Positions 42,900 to 55,669 of a stretch of DNA of 64,000 bases are shown piece by piece. The position numbers and the translations under genes were made by a program. Under the pieces are notes generated by a model. It was given only the letters and a program-made list of their open reading frames with translations, made no database searches and was not told the DNA's origin. Source of the DNA: Lithospermum erythrorhizon (Eukaryota > Streptophyta > Magnoliopsida > Boraginales > Boraginaceae); NCBI GenBank assembly GCA_019722365.1, contig JADFUC010000089.1, forward strand, positions 124,001 to 188,000, in the 5' to 3' direction. Every line of letters begins with the position of its first letter. Position 1 is the stretch's first letter.

Positions 42900-44300
42900 A
42901 TCCATTCATCGCCTTCAAGCTTTTTCATGGCTTCTTCATACGGCTATGCCTGCCACTTTCAATTAAGAAAGCTTCCTCATACCATCTATCGTGCTCCCTG
43001 ATTTAGTTCTATCCGATCTCCTAAGTGGTAGAAGTTCAATTGGCTCGACCAATGGTTTACCGTGGATCGTTTCAACTTACTCTATATAAAGAGGGCTCAC
43101 CTCCGGTGCTTAATCACCATGTTCTCAATGTTGACTTCTTCTTTCTGAAACTTCAAGATTCTCACTTTTCTATATCTCTTTGGCTAAGTATTCATTTTCA
43201 AGGAAAACGCCATCTCTTACAATGAAAATCTTGTTCTTTACAAGCTGGTGTAAATAATATAGTATGGTTTCTTCAATAACCAATAAATAACGTTTTCTCA
43301 TATTTGGGTCCAAGTCTGTCTCTTATTCAATTTCTTGACATAGGCTTCACTACCCCAAATCCTCACGCGACTATCTCGGGGATTTGGTTCCCAAACCACA
43401 TCTTACGCGAGGTCTTAAGAGTCGATTTAGTCGACATTTGTTTAGCAATACGACAAATAACGTATCCTCAAAAATCGACCGCGCTTCCTGATGTACTCAT
43501 CATGATCAACCATCCAATAGTGTTCCATTTCTCCTTTCGGATACACCATTACGCTAAGGTAATGCTGTGGGGAGCGAGTCAGGATAATACCACACTCTTT
43601 AAGATGTGCTTCCAAATACAACATATATTCTATGCATCCGCCAAAACGGAGAACCTTAATCGCTTTATTGAGTCGTCTCATTTTTCCGAAACTCCTTGAA
43701 CTTTCAAAAGCTTCATTCTTACGCTTATTAGATATATGTAACCATATCTATTATAGTCATCAAGAAAAAGCTGATGAAGATGAGTAACTCTCGAAGCAGA
43801 GTATATTCATCGTCCACACACACGCATGCATGCATACCCAATAAATCTATCGCTCTTTACTCGTCTAAAGGAAAGGTGATTTGTCATCTTGCTCAGCAAA
43901 GCCTCTCGATTTGCATTGGATCATACGGAACCAAAACCAATTGATGTCAAATTCCATCAAGATGCAATTTTTTAACGGTTTATCACTTATGCGACTAAGT
44001 CCACAGAATGACACAAATAAGAGGGATTTAGCCATTTGGCTTATTCCTCTTATTATTTACGTCAGAGGTCTTAATATTTGTATCCAATACATATTAATTC
44101 ATTCTCGACGTAGACAACAGACCATAAACTATACTATTCCAGTAACGCAACAACCACTTTTATTAATCGGTAAGTAATAACTATCATTTTCCAGCCAGGA
44201 AACCGAAATGATGTTTCTCAAGCCAAAGCAGGTACGTTGTAGATATTTTTTAGTTTAAGTACCATTCCCGCGGATTAAACTTAAACAACTGATTCGCAAA
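42900..44300 (-). mobile_element. Copia fragment of the first family (relative of the 8.6-13.9 kb element)
   Basis: It parallels 11.7-13 kb in order and wording, for example GCCTGCCACTTTCAAT and CCGATCTCCTAAG in both. The best coding block is 43681-43442 on the minus strand: LEAHLKECGIILTRSPQHYL and then YPKGEMEHYW, a decayed form of the integrase ECGI..QLTPPGTPQ..GV..R block. RT and RNase H are absent because the second-family copia or a deletion replaced them at 42.83 kb. Its gag side fades after 44.3 kb. Confidence 0.72.
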
Positions 44301-46469
44301 GAATGGCCGCAACTTTTGCTCCATTGCCTACCTGCAAGTCTACCTCATCTCATACTACCTTTCTTCTATTTTTCTAGATCAAACACATTTTTAAAGTAAA
44401 CGTTTGTCCGATATCTAGAACCCACGTGTCGAAAAAGAATGGGCCCAACATAAATATTTAAGCGATTGAAAGCGGTACTGCATTCATTCATCTCTATCCG
44501 CCATGTATTTATTTTCATTCCATGATTTGCTCGGCATCATCGAATGCATTTAAGGCTATGCATATCAGATTTCTCCAAAGTGCATGAGTATCGCATTTAT
44601 TATTCATAGGGGCTAATTGACTATAAATGTAAGATATGAAAATAATATGCCTTTAGTTATGTCATATAATAAGTAATTCTAAAAAATCATATAATACAAT
44701 TAATACCAGGCTATTAATCCCACCGAAACACACACTAACTATACCAAGATCCTACGACTTAAAAAATCAACGACAAAGATACATACATTTCATTTCCAAT
44801 CACATAGGTAGGTGCACCACCAATCATGACTCTTGTCATCACTAAAGTTCATCTTGGGAAGATAAATGACCTCCTTTTCATTAACTACCAACTCGCACTC
44901 AAAATCACCATTTAAGTAACCAAGTCCACCGACATAGAGTCGGGTCAACGCTTATAGCCCAAGTCCTCAGACTCCTCAAGTATATAAACACTCCATTGGA
45001 AAGAGCCTTAAGTACGATATGTCTACCAATCCTGTGAGGGTCCGCACATAAACGTAGACTCAAATCCTGTAGCTGCATGAAATACTATTTAATGTATGGT
45101 GAAATTAATTATATTTTAACCAGTCTTATAATTAAGTTAATCTCATATACACACAAGTAGTTATATATAACATAAATTACAAGTATAAAATATAACATTA
45201 ATAAAGACTCATGATATGACCTATAAAATCTAGATTGGGCTTCTAAACTACGCCTAATCTATCATTTATCTCTATCATCTCGCCCGGCTCCTCGGGTGGG
45301 TCTCCAATTTTCAATTAATTATACTTATATTAAATAGTAATAAATTAAAATCTCTCTAGTCAATCATCTCAGGTAAAGATTAATCTAGCCGTATTTTCCA
45401 AAAATACATCTAACTCATATCACTAATCTCCTTTTTATCCATTATGAAATTATTATGTAATGCATTATCTAATAATGAAATTAAAGCATGTCATAAATAA
45501 TAAATAAGAATCATATTTTAGAGGCACACATATTATCTAAATAAATATGTGCCATTGAATATTGATCAAATAAAATATATAATTTAATTACACAAGTGTA
45601 AAATATTCACTAAACTATTTTAAGTATTTTAACAATTAATATTAAATAATAAGTATTTTTGAAAATGCTCTTTATTTAATTTACACTTTTAATAAAATTT
45701 AATCTCAGATTATATGTTACTAAGAAATTCTAATTATCAAATAATAATGGATTTCTAATTTAATTAAATTAATTCGAACTATTAAATCTAATCAAATTAA
45801 TTAATTAATAGTCTTTATTTTAATTGAATATCAAATATCAATAAAATAACTTCTAATCAAATTAGAACTATTAAAAGTAGTTAAATTAAATTAATTAAAC
45901 TAATTTCCAATTTGAAATTAATTTAAAATCAAGACATTTAAATTACATGTATCCACAACCGAGAAACATCAGCGAGGCCTGGGGACCGAGGCCCGATTGC
46001 CATCTCAGAATCCCCTCGATCGAGGCGCGCTGAGAGCATCGCGCATGGCCCTCTCGTGGGAAGCTGTAGATAAAGGTCTCACTGGATTTGGCCTAGCAGA
46101 CGCGGGAAGGGAAGCTGGAGGAGAAAGACAAAGATACTTTACTCCCTCTACGGCTAGCCTCTCTGTGGGAGTGACAATCTCCTAAGGTACCTTTAGCTGC
46201 TCCACGAGTTGCAAGGGCCAGTAAAGGTTAAAATTTCTGTAGCGAGGCGAAATAGAAAATGCAGAAACAGCGAGGAGATCTTATGATGAGCATCTTGAAT
46301 TTATAGGGCATTAGGGTCCTTTCAAATTCAAAATCGGGTGATTATGAAGAGAGTAGGGCAGCCTAAAAGTCGTGTAATGAATGATAGATGCGAACGGAAA
46401 ACGGTGGCTCTCGAGTAAAACGCTCTAACTCGCAAAGGAGATAAGTGCGTTGTTTCGAATGGAAAACGA
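44301..46469. other. AT-rich DNA with possible LTR remnants, no gene
   Basis: 44.3-45.1 kb may be gag/leader remnants of the adjacent copia. 45.1-45.95 kb is strongly AT-rich with many TTAATTAA words. 45.96-46.47 kb is GC-richer, contains a 62-residue open stretch without motifs, and ends at the gypsy insertion site. The same pre-insertion DNA continues at 55112. Confidence 0.4.
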
Positions 46470-46474
46470 CTTCA

Positions 46475-48377
46475 TCCCCCGAATAACCCGAATTTTTTTA
46501 TTTAAGTAATAATTGAATATTACTTTACTTAAAATAAACTCGAATTAAAAAAGGATGTATCTAAATCACTACTCATCTTTTTCCCTCCGACCAAGCAAGT
46601 GAAATCACACTCGTGCCTTCTTCCGGAAACTGCTTGTTTGGTTACTTCGAGGCTAAGTTACTCCTAATTAATAAAAAAGAAAATCCTTCATCCCACTACA
46701 TAAAAACACAAAGATTTCTTCTTTCTTCTCTCCTCCTTAAGGCCGACACATCCTCCATTTCACTCCTAAAAATTTTCCTCAATATTCGTGTGATTATTTT
46801 CTCTCATAATCATACTCCAAAAAGTTCCTAACGAGTTTTAAGAAGAAAAAGGTATAACTATATTACTTTAAGAGTTATATAACTAGTTTAATTATGTCAA
46901 GTTACTTTAATTAGTTAAGTTCATTCACTAATGATATTTAGAGGTTATATTTAATGGTTTAAACATGCGAGGGTCAATATAGTATACGGTTATCAAATTC
47001 CATTCTTGGCTTTAAATAAGTAGGTATGGATTGCTTATAAGATAAGTAAACTAAATGATAGCATCATATGTTAAATTCTAATTAATTATAACAGAAGTCG
47101 GATGCTGGGTATTTCATTTAGATTCTGATATAACTAATATAATCGGACATGTACAAAAGATAAAAAAGTATAAGAGTATATCGTAAAACGATGAACTTGC
47201 TTAAGCAAAGAGTAGCTCACAAGATTAGTGCTTGTTGTTAGTTAAAGCTACTACAATAAAAGTAATTGTTATTATATTCTTTTAGGTAAAGCGATATCGA
47301 CAAGTAGCCTGGAGTAGTAAAAAGTTGTTTATATTCGGCTTCAAGGAAAGTAGTATTTATATCACGCGACATAACCCGTCACATATCGTGTATGTAAGTT
47401 GTATATTTTTACTACATGAGTTATATATGCGATACGCGATATCGGTATCAGAATGCCGAGATGGTTATACGACCGCTATGATATTTGAGTCGCGAGATAA
47501 TATTTATACGAGGATCGGGTTACGCCATGGTCGTTGGCCCTATTTCTAAGCGGCTTGGTCCCTCCTACAAGTCATGTATTCCGCCTACTCGCGTAGGTAG
47601 GTGTAAAGGGAGAGTTGTATTTATCGTCTTCGCTTGTTTGGTGTGTAGGCAACGAATGACGTTATTTTCCTCTATTAAAGCTGCTAGTAGACTTAACAGT
47701 GTACGGAGTAGTAGCTTATTACAAGTTGGAGCGCTATGCTGACGCATTGATCATATGCGATAGTTTATTCGCTGATTATTCGTATGATTAGATTATCGTG
47801 ATTATTGATTATTTGATGTGATGGATTATATTAATTGTTGAGACTATATGTTTACATCTCCATATACGCTACACTAGTCCTCGTCTGCTATATAAATATT
47901 CATCGAGTTTCTACCACCCCATTATTCGGGGACCCACCCTAATTTTGTAAAGAAAGGAGAAGTTCGCGAGGCATATCTGCTGGCAAGTGAGCCGATTATC
48001 ATCTTAGGTACTCTGCCTAAGTGGTTGTGATATCCTCACAGCTTTCTTCGATCCTCATATTTGTACTATTTCATTGGGCGCACAAGCAGATTTTCTGATC
48101 ATGTTACGATATATGTTTCATGGGTTTATATAAATTCATTTTAGTGACTTTTGAGATTATCATGCATAAAGATGCCTGCTTGTATTATTCAAAGCCGAGG
48201 TTTGATTATAAGGTTCGATGACGATTTTAATGGGGTGTCTTACTAGTTCACCCCGATGATCAAGTATTATTATTATGAATCAAGTCTTTTAGTTGTCCCT
48301 CCATCGACGTAGCGACTCCTGCCTCGGCCTGAGATGATCCTAACCTCGCATGCACCGAATTGGGACGTGTCGCTACA
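46475..48377 (+). repeat. Gypsy 5' LTR
   Basis: Begins TCCCCCGAATAACCCGAATT and ends GTGTCGCTACA, next to the primer site. It aligns with 53191-55106 over nearly its full length; for example GGTTACTTCGAGGCTAAGTTA and TCATACTCCAAAAAGTTCC-type words occur in both. The usual TG start of this lineage is eroded. Confidence 0.85.
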
Positions 48378-48380
48378 ATT

Positions 48381-48393
48381 TGGTATCGTGAGC
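48381..48393 (+). promoter_or_regulatory. Primer-binding site
   Basis: TGGTATCGTGAGC follows the LTR by three bases. The initiator-tRNA-Met complementary site is TGGTATCAGAGC, so this is the same site with small changes. Confidence 0.75.
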
Positions 48394-48519
48394 CTAGGCT
48401 TATGATTTCAGGGAGTTTCAGGTTACGTGCCTAGTTTATGTTTTATTCGTTAAGATCCATTTTGTGGAGTTTATTCGCTGGAAGCTGAATCGCTCTTCTT
48501 CTTTTGTGGATTATCGGCG

Positions 48520-49900
48520 ATGCCAAGACGCAGGGAGATTCACAGAAATGCAAAAGCAAACCCAGGAGCACTCAACCAAAAGAGAGATCGCTAATGTTCC
48601 TCCAAATGGGTGTAAGTATTAATCAACCCGACTACAAGTACTACAAGACGAGATAAGAGTAAACCACTGCATTTGCGCCCTATGACTTCGTGAAACCAAC
48701 CAAATTGCCAAGTGAACCAACCAAAGAAGACAATTAAATCACCAAGAAGTTACAAAGAGCGCACCACCTCCCATGTAAGTGACACGCCGAGTTACAAAGT
48801 GCTATGTTTGATCAAGCTTTAAAGAGAATTTCAAAATTTTCAAGTAATCTCCAATTCAAGCATTGGAATTTATCAAAGATTTGAATAAATATTGAACCTA
48901 CGGGTATTGAAGTAATGAGACGGAAGTTCAAGTTTATCAATTTCAATGGAGTAAGACGCGACCGCGAGGAAATATCGTCCTATTTTAACTACCGTGAACA
49001 GGTCTCGCTGACTCTTTGGGAGCTGCATCTATATTTATGGAAATTCTTTGTCCGAGTACCCATATGCAAACGCTGAAATGAGAACCGATACGCTTAAACT
49101 GCTGTGGGACGGACAAGAAATGAAGATGCAAATAGGGTTTAAGGAACTCCGCTTCTGCTACTTCCAGATGCGCATATCAATGAAGAAAATTCAAGATTTC
49201 CGCCGAATGAACGACTCTAGATATTCGATCTCGATTGTCATTAATGACTTTTTCAAGTGTCCGTGAGTTGAAAATGTCGTATTACGAGTAAACGGAGCAA
49301 GCCAGCTTCGTGCCCGTCATGGTAATACAAAAAGCGGGGAAAGATGAGATATCTCTGGCAAGGGTCGACGAAAGCTATGAGTTTCAAGGAAAACCTCTAC
49401 AACGAAGTCGATTCTACCAAAGTTTGCTTAGCTTCCCGCCGCAACTTTCATTTTGGGTGCACGGATTAAATGAATCAACCAATTAATATTCCAAGGACCA
49501 TAGGATCTCAAGGAACCTATAAAGGGAGACAAGATTTGGTAGATGCTTTCATCAAGTGTAGCCCCCCGATCATATGGCTCCTGGAATCGCCCACGTGGGA
49601 AGAAATTATTTGCTTTAAATGTCAACAAATCAGATATATACCACTCATTGTCCCTTGGGTCAGCGCTTAGTAGCTCAAAGACTTTCAAATAATCAAGTTA
49701 GAGGCGGATTTCAAGGTGGACGCGGTGGAAGGTTTGGAGGCCGAGAAATCGTGGACGCTGAATGAGTAGTCGACATCGCTGGTACCGGACGCCATGGATA
49801 TTCACGCTACTCAAGAGGAAGTTTCAAATTCACCCAAAATTGTTGTGTACCTTATCTTTTATTTCGTATGAGTTAAAGTTTTATTTGATCCTCGAACAAA
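48520..49900 (+). pseudogene. Gypsy gag and protease remnants
   Basis: Begins around MPRRREIHRNAKAN (48520) and continues in broken frames, with a glycine-arginine-rich segment GGFQGGRGGRFGG near 49705, typical before the zinc-knuckle region. At about 49875-49900 VLFDPRTNHSFIS matches the chromovirus protease (VLFDPGATHSFIS), with the active-site DPG changed to DPR. I could not see a CCHC knuckle. Confidence 0.65.
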
Positions 49901-50039
49901 TCATTCCTTTATTTCCACAAGTTTTTCACATCATATTCCTTTATTCTAGAAATTTTGTCCTTCCTCGCTTCGATACTCCCCGTAGGAAAGTCTATTCTCG
50001 ACAAATACTTAGGAATTTTCCTTTAAGTATAGAAAATCA

Positions 50040-51560
50040 TAAATTTGATGGACATTCCGCTTGAAATGATGGACTTCAATATTATTTCGTACGGATCGTC
50101 GAAAAATCATCCTACCTATCGATTTCCATCAGAAGGAGATCGTGGATTTCTAAACTGGCTTACCCGAATCATATTTTTGGGGCGATCGAAAAATACTCTT
50201 CCGCCTATTTCTTCAGAAATAAGGCCAGTTTTAAAGAAGTGGATGTATTGCTACCTCGCTTCATGTGTTCGGCTAATGGAGAAAACCGTAGCCGAACGGA
50301 GGATGTTTATATCAGAGTACGCCAACGTGTTCTCGAAGAATTGCCTCGTATTCCTCCCTAACGAGAAGTTGAATTTAAGATCATATATCTCGGTATTCAA
50401 TTTCTATGGCCCCATATCGAATGGCTCTGCAGTAATTGTGCCGAGTCAAGACTCACCATGCTAATCAAGTAGATGCGGTTTCTATCTCGACCTAAGATTG
50501 GGCGCCCTTGTTTGTTAAAAAAAGAAAGATGGAACTGAGGCTCAGATTGACATCGAGAAGCCGAACAAAGTAACTATTTAAAATCTATACCCATTACCCG
50601 CACTGATGATTTGTTTCACCGCCAAGAGGCGCACGTATCTTTTCTAAGATTGATACGATCGTACCATCGCTTGAAAATTAGGGGACGCAAGATGTTCAAA
50701 ATCAAAGATTTAGACTTGATATGAACACTATGAGTTTTAGTGGCTCCATTTGAATTAACGACGCCCCCGCCGCTTTTATGGATTTAATGAATCTGTGTTT
50801 CGGCCCTTGTTTGGATAAATTTGTAGCTGTGTTCATTGGATGTGATATTTTGGGTGTATTCACATAGTCGTATTAAGAAATACGAGGCATTTACTAATTG
50901 TTTTGGAGACTTTATGAATCAATTATTTGCTAAATTTTCCAAGCAGCTCCGTTGATACAAAGTACAATTGGGACATGTAATTTCAAAGCGGCGTATTAGC
51001 GCTGACCGTAAGATGTAGTTCGCGATGAATCGGGAACGACCAACCGCGCGACTAAGTGAGAAGTTTTATGGGTTTACCAGATACTAGACGCTTTCAAAAG
51101 ATTTCAATTCTTGCAACATCATCAATTAACCTGACTCACACAGATCATTCGCGCTATGAAAATACGATTGTGGAGCATCGGTTTTTAATCTATTAAAGGA
51201 AAAGCTAACTTCGCCCAGCTTTAACTCTTCCGTCAAATCTGTAGGGTTACATCATTTACAAATGACGCTCTCATCATGGTCAGCGTTCTAATGCGTAACG
51301 GTAGAGAGTGATAGCCTATGCATCAGCGATTAATCAAGAATCCACGAACGCCATTATCCAACCACGATCCTGAATCGGGCCGCTATAGTCTTGCTGCTTA
51401 AGATTTTGAGACATTACTTTATGGAGTGACATACAAATTTTTACAGATCATAAGAGTCAACATTTAAGTTTCACACAAAAAAGATTCTAAATTCGCTGTG
51501 AAAGCGAGATGATGGAATTTATCGATTATGATTGCTCTATCAATATCATCCGTAAAGTTC
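50040..51560 (+). pseudogene. Gypsy reverse transcriptase and RNase H
   Basis: A 139-codon open piece (50045-50464) covers the segment before RT and includes EYANVFSKNCLVFLPNEKLN, the family E(F)xDVFPE.LPGLPP linker. RT follows in shifting frames: YHRLKIRGRKMFKI (about 50655), YEFLVAPFELT (about 50725), AFMDLMN (about 50775) and LDKFVAVFIGCDILGVF (about 50810), equivalent to the VVFIDDIL catalytic box but with the aspartates replaced. RNase H shows IFTDHKSQHLSFTQKRF near 51440-51490. Confidence 0.82.
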
Positions 51561-51979
51561 CAACGTAGTCATTACGCATTAAGTCGGAAAGGAAAAATTT
51601 CTCGGGTCTTACAATTATCTACCAAGGAACCACACAGTCGGCCCGAAAAGAATCGTGTTAATTTTGAGTCGAGTTTAATGGAAATCTTTTTCCACAAATA
51701 GCAGTCGGGACCGATTCTTCGATCGAATCTCGGGAGTCACAACAAAAGATGAAAGGTTACAAAGATAACGGAGGAAGTAAAGAAGGGAGCGCATCGTAGA
51801 TTTTGAAATTAGAGAGCATGGAATTCTTACAACGACGCGCGTAATTTTGTACCCTACCTCGAGGAATCAAGAAAAGTAATTCCTCGAGTTACAATATACG
51901 CTCTATATAGCACGCCTCCGTAGTACTAAGTTGTATCGTGATTCTCGAGAACATCCTATCGTGGTTAAAAATGGTTAGG

Positions 51980-53070
51980 ATTGCGGAATTTAGAAGCATA
52001 AGTGTTTGACTTGCGGAATGTGTAAAAATCAACATGTATATCCCGCAGTGTTACTACACCGCTTCCAATTCCCCGAGTGGATGCCAGACATTACCATGAT
52101 TTGTTTTCAAATTACCAAAACATTTAAGAGGAACGACGGTATTTTGGGTGATACCATAGGCTTTTCAAGTCACTTCATTTATTCCAACAAGACGAACTAC
52201 GGTCCGCAATGCTTAGCAAAGTTATATGTCGATCATACCAGACGACTTCACGGGAGTACCACAAGAATCATCGTGGTCGATCGCATGCTAGATTCACTTC
52301 ACGGTTTTGGAGAGGTTTCGTGGAGCTACGGGGTTCAAGCGGTCAATCAGTATCAGATTTCACCCCCCAATTAGACGGGCACCGAAAAGAACTATTCAAA
52401 CACTAAGATATGTCATACACTGTATTAGATTTTTCCCCGTCATCGGGATGACGAATTACCAAAGATGTAGTTTGCTTATAATAATAGTTTCCACGGCAAA
52501 GATCGAATGTCACCTGCCTCTTTTACGAGAAGACGTCAACCCAAAATTATGGTCGGAAAATCTAAGTAGGAGATAAGAAAATATATATAATTCGAGCTGT
52601 TCGAAAATATGTGGGTATAGAACTAGACTCATACAACAACACTTAAGAACGGCATGCTACGTAAAAAGAAATATGTCGATCGTCAGTTTGACAGATTTCG
52701 AGTTTTGAAATTTATAAAAGTTGTTTTTACGAATTTCTCCTCGAAAGGTGTTTTAAGATTTGGCAAAAGATGGAAAAAATCGAGCCCACGATATATCGTC
52801 TGCATGAGATTATTTTAAAGTCGGATCAAGAATAGATCGTATAGCTTTACCTCCCAAACTCCGTAGAGAATTCATAATGCTTTTCCATGAATCATTTTCT
52901 CAAAATATATTCCGGTTTAATCTCTACATTCTAGAGTCTTAGCCAATTGAATTTCAAGAAGATCTTACATACGAGGAACAACCAAGACAAATCTGGGATC
53001 TAGTAGGCGTATTACGCAATAAGATTATTTCTCTAAGGAAAGTGTTAAGGGCGTAACCAACGCACGATGT
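51980..53070 (+). pseudogene. Gypsy integrase and C-terminal region
   Basis: Open piece 52006-52374 begins within the zinc-binding end CLTCGMCKNQHVYPA and goes on to FPEWMPDITMICF, LAKLYVDHTRRLHGSTTRII, DRMLDSLHGFG. The next frame gives FTSRFWR and FHPPIRRAPKRTIQTL, the integrase core with its catalytic region. Near 52990-53060 PRQIWD and VLRNKIISLRKVL match the post-core segment that leads to the chromodomain-type tail. Catalytic residues cannot all be read in one frame. Confidence 0.82.
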
Positions 53071-53190
53071 AGTGCTACTGGGGAAAGAGAGAGAAAGATG
53101 TTAAGATTCAGATTCATACCTCTTTTAGTGTGAATGCTAGTAGTATGTATATGTTTCTAAATTTCGAGGACCTAAATTTCGTTTAGCAAG

Positions 53191-55106
53191 TATCAAATAA
53201 CTCGATTTTTTTTTATTTAAGTAATAATCGGATATTGTCCTATTTAAAATAAATTCGAGCTAATAAGTGATACTCTAAATCACTACTCATCTTTTTCCTC
53301 CGAATTAAGCAAGGAAATCACACCTCATGCCTACTTCCAGAAACCCTCGTGCTTGCTTGGTTACTTCGAGGCTAAGTTACCCTAATTAATAAAAAGAAAA
53401 TCCTTCATCCTTATCCACATAAAACACAAAGCACTTCTTCTTTCTTCTCTCATCCATAAGGCCGAGATATTCCCCTCCCTTTCTCCCCAAAATTCTTCTC
53501 TCATTTGGTAATTATTTTCTTTCAAAATCATACTCCAAAAAGTTCCTAACGAGTTTTAAGAAAAAAAATGTATAACTATATCACTTTAAGAGTTATATAA
53601 CTAATTTAATTATGTCAAATTACTTTAATTAGGTAAGTTTATTCACTAATGAAATTTAGAGTTTATATTTAATGGTTTAAACATAAGTAGGTTGACATGT
53701 ATTACTAAGTTATCAAATTCCATTCTTGTCAAATAAGTAAAGTGGATCATTATAAGATAAGTAAACTAAACGATAGAATCATATGTTAGACCTAATTTTA
53801 ATTATGTAATAGAAGTTGGATAGTGGTACTTAATTTAGATTCTTGATAACTAATATAATTGATATAGACAAAAAAGATAAAAAGTGCATAAGAAAGATAT
53901 CGCAAAAACGGTATTTAACTGCTTTTGCTAAAGAGTAGCCTTCACAAGACAGTAGTAGTCATGTTAGTTAAAGTTACTACACAAAATTAATTATTATTAT
54001 TATTATATTCTTTAAAAGTGGATATCGCAGTAGTAGTCGAGTAGTAAAAAGTTGTCGATATTCGCTCGCGAAGTAGTATTTATATCACGCGATATAACCT
54101 CGGCCGCCATTAAGTATCAAGGCGGTAATGTAAGCTGAATAGTTTTTACTACATGAGCTATATACGTGATACGTGATATCGGTGACTCGTGGACGCTGAA
54201 AAGTATGGTTATATGACGCTATGATATTTGAGTCAGCGAGACATGCATTTATACGAGGATCGTTGGATGTGATTTGTCATTGACTCTGCCCCGTTACCGG
54301 TCCCTCCCTGTGTCATGCATTCTCGCCTACTGGTGCAATGAGTGTCAGATTTTATTGGTCTTCGCTTGCTTCAGCGCAGCAACGACGACGTTATTTTCCT
54401 GGTTAAAAGGCAAGTGCACTCTAATGGTGCCTGAAAGAGAAGCTATTGCTGCCGAAATAGCTATAACGAATGTTATTGATCGCGCGATACTTATTCGTCG
54501 ATTTGTACGATTAGATTATCGCATTATCGATTATTCGGTATTTCGATTATATTAATCGGCTGGTATCATATTTACATCTCAGTATTACATGCTACGACTA
54601 GTCCTCGTTCGCTAAATAACGCTCATTGAAGCCAAATACCACCCCATTATTTGGGGGACCCCCCAGAATTTTTGTAGTTAAAGGAGAAGTTCGTGAGGCA
54701 TCATCTTTTGTGGCAAGGAGCTGATTATCATGTTAGTACTGCCTAAAGCGGCTGCGATATCCTCAAAGCAGACTTCTTCGATCCTCATATTTTGTACTAT
54801 TTTGTCGGGCGTGTCAGCAGATTTGACTGCGCATGAGTATATGTTTTCGAGGTCGATATAAAATTTGGTTCAGCGATTTTTGAGATTATTGCTCGAGCAA
54901 AAGATTCGCTGTATTATTCGTGCTCGAAAGTTCGATTATACGTCGAATGATGATTTTAACAAGGCCTTTACTAGTTCACCGATGTATCAAGTATATTATT
55001 ATTATGAATTGAAGTCTTTTAGGTTGTCTCCATCGACGCGACTTAATATTGAAGTTTGGATGATGATCCTAACCTTAGTATGCCGACTTTGACGCAAGCT
55101 GTTACA
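53191..55106 (+). repeat. Gypsy 3' LTR
   Basis: Begins TATCAAATAACTCGATT, shortly after the AATTTCGAGGACCTAAATTT trailer that normally precedes the polypurine tract in this lineage, and ends CAAGCTGTTACA before the CTTCA duplication. The 93-residue open stretch at 54274-54555 and others here are LTR sequence, not genes. Confidence 0.85.
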
Positions 55107-55111
55107 CTTCA

Positions 55112-55669
55112 CAAGATATTCAAGAGATCCGATCCATCGAAATGGGCGGGTTACGAAAGATACGATAAAAACCCATAATTAAATTACCGATCTGCAGCGA
55201 GCCCAACCCGACGCCCATCGGGTTAAGCGACGCTGACAAAGAATCAATAAATTCGACATCGACCACGAACGCGCTGACTGGCCATAGCTCATCTAAGGAG
55301 GCCTACTGGCCCAAATTCTAGTAATGGGGTTAGCATCAAGCAGTATTAGCAGCTGATTCGCACCACAGGGGTAATTATACATATTACACGCACTTCTTTA
55401 ATGAGTCATCCAATCATTAATCGGAATCAATGAGCCATCGCGCCGAATGGCAGTGAACTCATTCAAACAACCGTAAAATAGAAACCTGTAGATCAAATTA
55501 AGTAAAGCTCACTTCGATACCCAAATACTATTTCTTTCTAAACCAAACTCTTTCGATCCGCTATCGACTCGATCAGTTTGAAGATTTTCGCACGCAGAAC
55601 CTATCCTTGCTTTCCAGAAGACACACTCGTGATCAAGGCCAGACAAAGCTCGACTCGGCGATTCGCGAT
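55112..55669. other. Pre-insertion DNA resuming after the gypsy element, no gene
   Basis: Continues the sequence interrupted at 46474. It has moderate GC content and no recognisable motif; it may be decayed LINE sequence downstream of ORF1. Confidence 0.35.

Larger units (their letters stand above)
46470..55111 (+). mobile_element. Full-length Ty3/gypsy chromovirus-like (Tekay/Del) retrotransposon with target duplication
   Basis: Two direct LTRs of about 1.9 kb flank a 4.8-kb interior. CTTCA stands immediately outside both (46470-46474 and 55107-55111), a 5-bp target-site duplication. After the left LTR a tRNA-Met type primer site is present. The interior shows gag remnants, protease, reverse transcriptase, RNase H, integrase and a C-terminal region in gypsy order on the plus strand. 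Everything is frameshifted, mainly by small insertions and deletions. LTR divergence shows it is not recent, unless the indels are sequencing errors. Confidence 0.9.

Noticed and set aside
54274..54555. 93-codon ORF
   Set aside because: Inside the gypsy 3' LTR; the matching region of the 5' LTR does not keep the frame.
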